From Thermoanaerobaculia bacterium (GTDB lineage: Bacteria > Acidobacteriota > Thermoanaerobaculia > Gp7-AA8): DNA of 8,985 nucleotides. Location: positions 1 through 8,985 of the forward strand of contig JAMPYE010000158.1 of NCBI GenBank assembly GCA_023700825.1. Reading direction: 5' to 3'. The notes under the pieces are model-generated. The model had not been told where the DNA came from. It searched no databases and saw nothing but the letters and a program-made list of their open reading frames with translations. The position numbers and the translations under genes were made by a program. Below, piece by piece: positions 6,560 through 8,985 of the stretch (its first letter is position 1; every line of letters starts with the position of its first letter).

Positions 6560-7323
6560 CACCGGTTTCGGACGTTGACGGCGGCGAGCCGCCCCTGTAC
6601 GAAGAGTCGAAGATCGTCGAGCGTCGCGAAGGTGCGAGCCGTCCTTACGGCAACGTCGACCGGCGCGGGCGTCGGTGCGATCACTCGCACGGTTCCGTCC
6701 GGCGACTCGAAGCGAGACGGGCGCATGCGCGTAGGGGCGGCGTCGCGAATCGCGGACTCGGCCTCGACGATCCGGCCCCCGGTGATCCGCACGTGCGCTC
6801 CTCGAGCGAGCAGTCCGTCGGCCGACAGCTCGAGAGGCTCACCGTCGACCGACACCAGCGCTGTGCTGGAGGAGCCGTCATCCTTGTCGATTCGGGCGAT
6901 CTTGTAGAGCCCCTGGCCCCAGCCGACCGTCGGCATCGGTATCAGCGCCGTCGGCGAATCGGGCTTCGGCTCGATGAAGAAGACGTAGTGATTGCCCTCG
7001 TAAAGCTCCGGCACGCCGGGAATCCCGATGCTCAGCTCCGGCACGGTTCCTCCGGCGAAGCTGAGTGTGGTTCGCGGTCCGGCGTCGCGTCCGGCGAGCG
7101 TCTCGCCGATCTCGATCTCGTAGTCGGTCCAGACCATTCGCCCGTCGCTGCCGAGCCGCGCGCTCACGCCGACGACCTCGCCCACGAAGACGGACTCGGC
7201 TTTCGCGCGGATTTCGTCGAGCTCCAGCCGGCGGACTGTGGCCGCCTCGGAGGTCATTGCGGTGGTGACCGTGATGGCGATCAGTGCGAGCGCCGCCCGA
7301 GATTTCGTGAGACTGACTGGCAT
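6559..7323 (-). CDS. Exported protein of unknown function, operon partner of the metalloprotease
   Basis: This 254-residue protein has a signal peptide (1-27, cleavage near SEA-A). The mature start RRLELDEIRAKAESVFVGEV (31-50) reads like a group of secreted proteins I recall seeing next to matrixin-like proteases. In these an 'adsVfvGeV' strand begins a small beta domain, continuing here with WTDYEIEIGETLAG, TTLSFAGGTVPELSIGIPGVP (88-105) and a hydrophobic HYVFFIE (111-117). The second half (150-254) is less ordered, rich in charged residues, and ends in a possible helix FATLDDLRLFVQGRLAAV. No catalytic motif is visible. The open frame extends upstream to 7704 but that part is out of character and overlaps the divergent gene. 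The ATG at 7323 with AGGGAGG (7335-7329) 5 nt ahead is clearly the start. Its position 14 nt before the protease suggests a chaperone, inhibitor or secretion partner; that is inference. Confidence 0.75.
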   Translation of the reverse strand: MPVSLTKSRAALALIAITVTTAMTSEAATVRRLELDEIRAKAESVFVGEVVGVSARLGSDGRMVWTDYEIEIGETLAGRDAGPRTTLSFAGGTVPELSIGIPGVPELYEGNHYVFFIEPKPDSPTALIPMPTVGWGQGLYKIARIDKDDGSSSTALVSVDGEPLELSADGLLARGAHVRITGGRIVEAESAIRDAAPTRMRPSRFESPDGTVRVIAPTPAPVDVAVRTARTFATLDDLRLFVQGRLAAVNVRNR

Positions 7324-7376
7324 GGAGGCCTCCCTGGCCGGTTGCGTGAGCTTTCGGATTGTGTCGGGAACGCGAA

Positions 7377-7422
7377 ATGATAGCGCCTTCTCGTTTTTCC
7401 GACGGTTCCGGTTATGTTTCAA
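7377..7422 (-). promoter_or_regulatory. Possible promoter elements of the exported-protein/metalloprotease operon
   Basis: On the minus strand TATCAT (7382-7377) is 5 of 6 to the -10 consensus and would start transcription about 50 nt before the ATG at 7323. No good -35 lies 16-18 nt upstream of it; TTGAAA (7422-7417) is a good -35 but is 34 nt away. The elements do not make a complete promoter together, so the call is tentative. The 149-bp gap 7324-7472 must hold the promoters of both divergent protease units. Confidence 0.25.
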
Positions 7423-7463
7423 ACCGCGGTGCCGGGCGCTGAATTCGCGGCGAAATAGGCGAA

Positions 7464-7471
7464 GAGGGGGG
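7464..7471 (+). promoter_or_regulatory. Ribosome binding site supporting a TTG start
   Basis: A purine run GAGGGGGG lies just before the TTG at 7473. The GAGG core (7464-7467) gives 5 nt spacing. It is the only strong ribosome site near the serine protease start and favours 7473 over the downstream TTG at 7503. Confidence 0.45.
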
Positions 7472-7472
7472 C

Positions 7473-8985
7473 TTGTTCGCGCCCAATGCCGGTGCATCTG
7501 CCTTGAGACTCGCGCTGCCAGCCGTCCTCGGGATGGCGTTGTTCGCAGGAGCGGAAGTGTCCGCTCAGGCGGAGGAGCATGCGCGTGTGGGCGTGCCGAG
7601 CGGGCCCGAAACTGCCCGTCGGGTGATCGAAGTCGATGGTGCGCCCGGCCCGGTGCCGCGTTCGTTGCGGCCGGCGAGCCTGCGCGATCTCGTTTACGCG
7701 GCACCTCGTCTCACGGCCTCGGAAATTCAGACGCTCGATCCGCTCAGCGCCACCGAGCGTGCGTCGCTACATTCGAGGCTGACCTCCGGAGACCGGCTGC
7801 AGGTCGGGATTTCGCGCGCGCTGGCGGTCCCCGCCGGTTTCGACCTTTCGTCCCGCAAGGTGATTCCTTCCGACGGCGAACGCGTCGGTGGCGGCCTCTT
7901 CGAACGCCATGCCGGCCGGCTCGTCTGGACGGCCGGCTTCGTCAGTCCGGGCGCCGGCGCCGTGCGGGTGCGGATGGAGCACATCTCCATGCCGGCCGGC
8001 GCAGTTGCGTACGTTTACAACCGTTCAGGCGAAGTGCATGGCCCCTACGCGCTCAGCGGACAAGGGCCCGATCCGATCTGGACGAATACGCTGTTCTCGA
8101 ACGATGCGTTCGTCGAGATCCAGTTCCCGCGAGGGGTCCTCGACCTCTCGGCGCTCAGTCTCAGCATTTCGGGCATCGCTCACCTGGAGCACGAGAGCTT
8201 CGCCCCGTCCGCCGTGGCGAAGACTTCGCCTCAGCAGAGCCCGGGAGGCTGCTTCAAGGATGTGAGCTGTGTTTCCGACGAAGGCGTTGCCGGAGTCGAA
8301 GACGCGAAGCGCGCCGTCGCGCAGATGCTCTTCGAGCGGGACGGCTCGATGTTCGTTTGTTCCGGGGCGTTGGTGAACACGACGGGGGGAAACGCGATCC
8401 CGTACTTCCTCACCGCGAATCACTGTGTCAGCAGCGCGGCATCGGCGAGATCGCTTGAGCTCTTCTGGGATTACCGCACCGCAACCTGCGATGGCGCCGA
8501 GCCGAGCCGCAGCAACCTCCAGCGCACGCTCGGAGCGACACTTCTCGCGACTGGCTCGATCGACCAGGGCGAGCCCGACTTCACGCTCCTTCAACTCAAG
8601 CAGGAGGTTCCCGCGGGGCGGTTCCACCTCGGGTTCAGCTCCGAGCCGGTGAACATGAGCGGCGGCGTGAAGATCTTCCGCATCGCCCATCCTGACGGCG
8701 GGCCGCAGATGTTCTCGCGGCACACGATCACGGCGACCCCGTCTCCGGGCGAATGCTCGAATCTGCCTCAGCGCCGGTTCGTTTACTCGAAGAGCGAGGT
8801 CGGCGCCACGAAGGGCGGCAGCTCGGGAGCCCCGGCGTTCCTGGCCAACGGGCTGAAAGTGGTCGGCCAGCTTTACGGTCGCTGCGGAAACAACATCACC
8901 GACCAGTGCGATTCGGGGCAGAACTCGGTAGTCGACGGCGCGTTCGCAAGCTATTTCCCGAAGGTGGAGCCCTGGCTCGCTCCGT
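7473..8985 (+). CDS. Secreted lysyl-endopeptidase-like serine protease (S1 fold), 3' end cut by window
   Basis: The frame opens after an in-frame TGA at 7440 and runs off the window at residue 504. No ATG or GTG is available before the signal peptide core, so the start is a TTG: 7473 (good ribosome site) or 7503. A signal peptide ends at AQA (residue 33). Residues 34-255 form a pro- or N-terminal region with a beta-rich stretch (VWTAGFVSPGAGAVRVRMEH, 151-170; then MPAGAVAYVYN and a W203 strand), like those before secreted bacterial peptidases. The catalytic domain (about 260-504) has the full triad: H317 in LTANHC, D369 in EPDFTLLQL and S451 in GGSSGAP. C296 and C318 likely form the disulphide bracketing the histidine, and C260 and C266 resemble the N-terminal cysteines of Achromobacter lysyl endopeptidase. 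The match in domain order supports that family. Lysine specificity is not proven. Further C-terminal domains may lie beyond the window. The gene is divergent from the metalloprotease operon. Confidence 0.85.
   Translation, partial: MFAPNAGASALRLALPAVLGMALFAGAEVSAQAEEHARVGVPSGPETARRVIEVDGAPGPVPRSLRPASLRDLVYAAPRLTASEIQTLDPLSATERASLHSRLTSGDRLQVGISRALAVPAGFDLSSRKVIPSDGERVGGGLFERHAGRLVWTAGFVSPGAGAVRVRMEHISMPAGAVAYVYNRSGEVHGPYALSGQGPDPIWTNTLFSNDAFVEIQFPRGVLDLSALSLSISGIAHLEHESFAPSAVAKTSPQQSPGGCFKDVSCVSDEGVAGVEDAKRAVAQMLFERDGSMFVCSGALVNTTGGNAIPYFLTANHCVSSAASARSLELFWDYRTATCDGAEPSRSNLQRTLGATLLATGSIDQGEPDFTLLQLKQEVPAGRFHLGFSSEPVNMSGGVKIFRIAHPDGGPQMFSRHTITATPSPGECSNLPQRRFVYSKSEVGATKGGSSGAPAFLANGLKVVGQLYGRCGNNITDQCDSGQNSVVDGAFASYFPKVEPWLAP

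Noticed and set aside
7908..8000. 13-base direct repeat CATGCCGGCCGGC at 7908-7920 and 7988-8000
   Set aside because: The copies are read in different frames of the same gene and consist of common GC-rich codons; two copies alone are likely chance.
7238..8458. 406-codon plus-strand frame overlapping the serine protease start
   Set aside because: It overlaps both the exported-protein gene and the protease in another frame, is arginine-rich without motifs, and stops inside the catalytic domain, whereas the chosen frame carries the full His-Asp-Ser triad.
8025..8723. 232-codon minus-strand frame opposite the serine protease
   Set aside because: It is antisense to the catalytic domain and has no motif or ribosome site.

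Overview
The window comes from a GC-rich bacterium. Gene content and style suggest an Acidobacteriota-like soil or sediment organism, possibly near Thermoanaerobaculia. This rests on three things: a fused transaldolase-phosphoglucose isomerase, secreted proteases, and a C-terminal domain ending in DTSAF of a type I associate with Acidobacteriota proteins. The placement is inference from recall, not a search result. There are no RNA genes, insertion sequences, CRISPR arrays or obvious integration signs.

Region 1 (1-3013, minus strand) is a sugar-phosphate operon. A 943-residue transaldolase/glucose-6-phosphate isomerase fusion is followed by the start of 6-phosphogluconate dehydrogenase, which runs off the left edge. 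The two are separated by 98 bp containing a perfect 12-bp hairpin. Together they cover the reversible carbon shuffling and the oxidative decarboxylation of the pentose phosphate pathway, plus the entry of fructose-6-P / glucose-6-P.

Region 2 (3014-5071, plus strand) is divergent from region 1 across about 220 bp that carries candidate promoters for both directions. It is a tightly coupled two-gene unit: a 161-residue single-pass membrane protein whose stop codon overlaps (TAATG) the start of a 450-residue polytopic membrane protein. The second looks like a GT-C type lipid-sugar-dependent glycosyltransferase. The pair probably acts together in envelope glycan or glycoprotein synthesis, but its substrate cannot be read from the sequence.

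Region 3 (5123-8985) is a secreted-protease locus. On the minus strand, a 254-residue exported protein of unknown function is followed after 14 nt by a matrixin-like zinc metalloprotease (catalytic domain, CARDB-like beta domain, C-terminal DTSAF domain). Divergent from these, on the plus strand, is a lysyl-endopeptidase-like serine protease with an N-terminal pro-region and a complete His-Asp-Ser triad. It starts at a TTG codon and is cut by the right edge. The region 2 and region 3 genes converge over only 51 bp, with no convincing terminator.

Intergenic stretches are all shorter than 300 bp. Many long open frames antisense to the real genes are artefacts of high GC and were left out. I do not see a clearly new biological system. 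The least understood parts are the membrane gene pair and the small exported partner of the metalloprotease.
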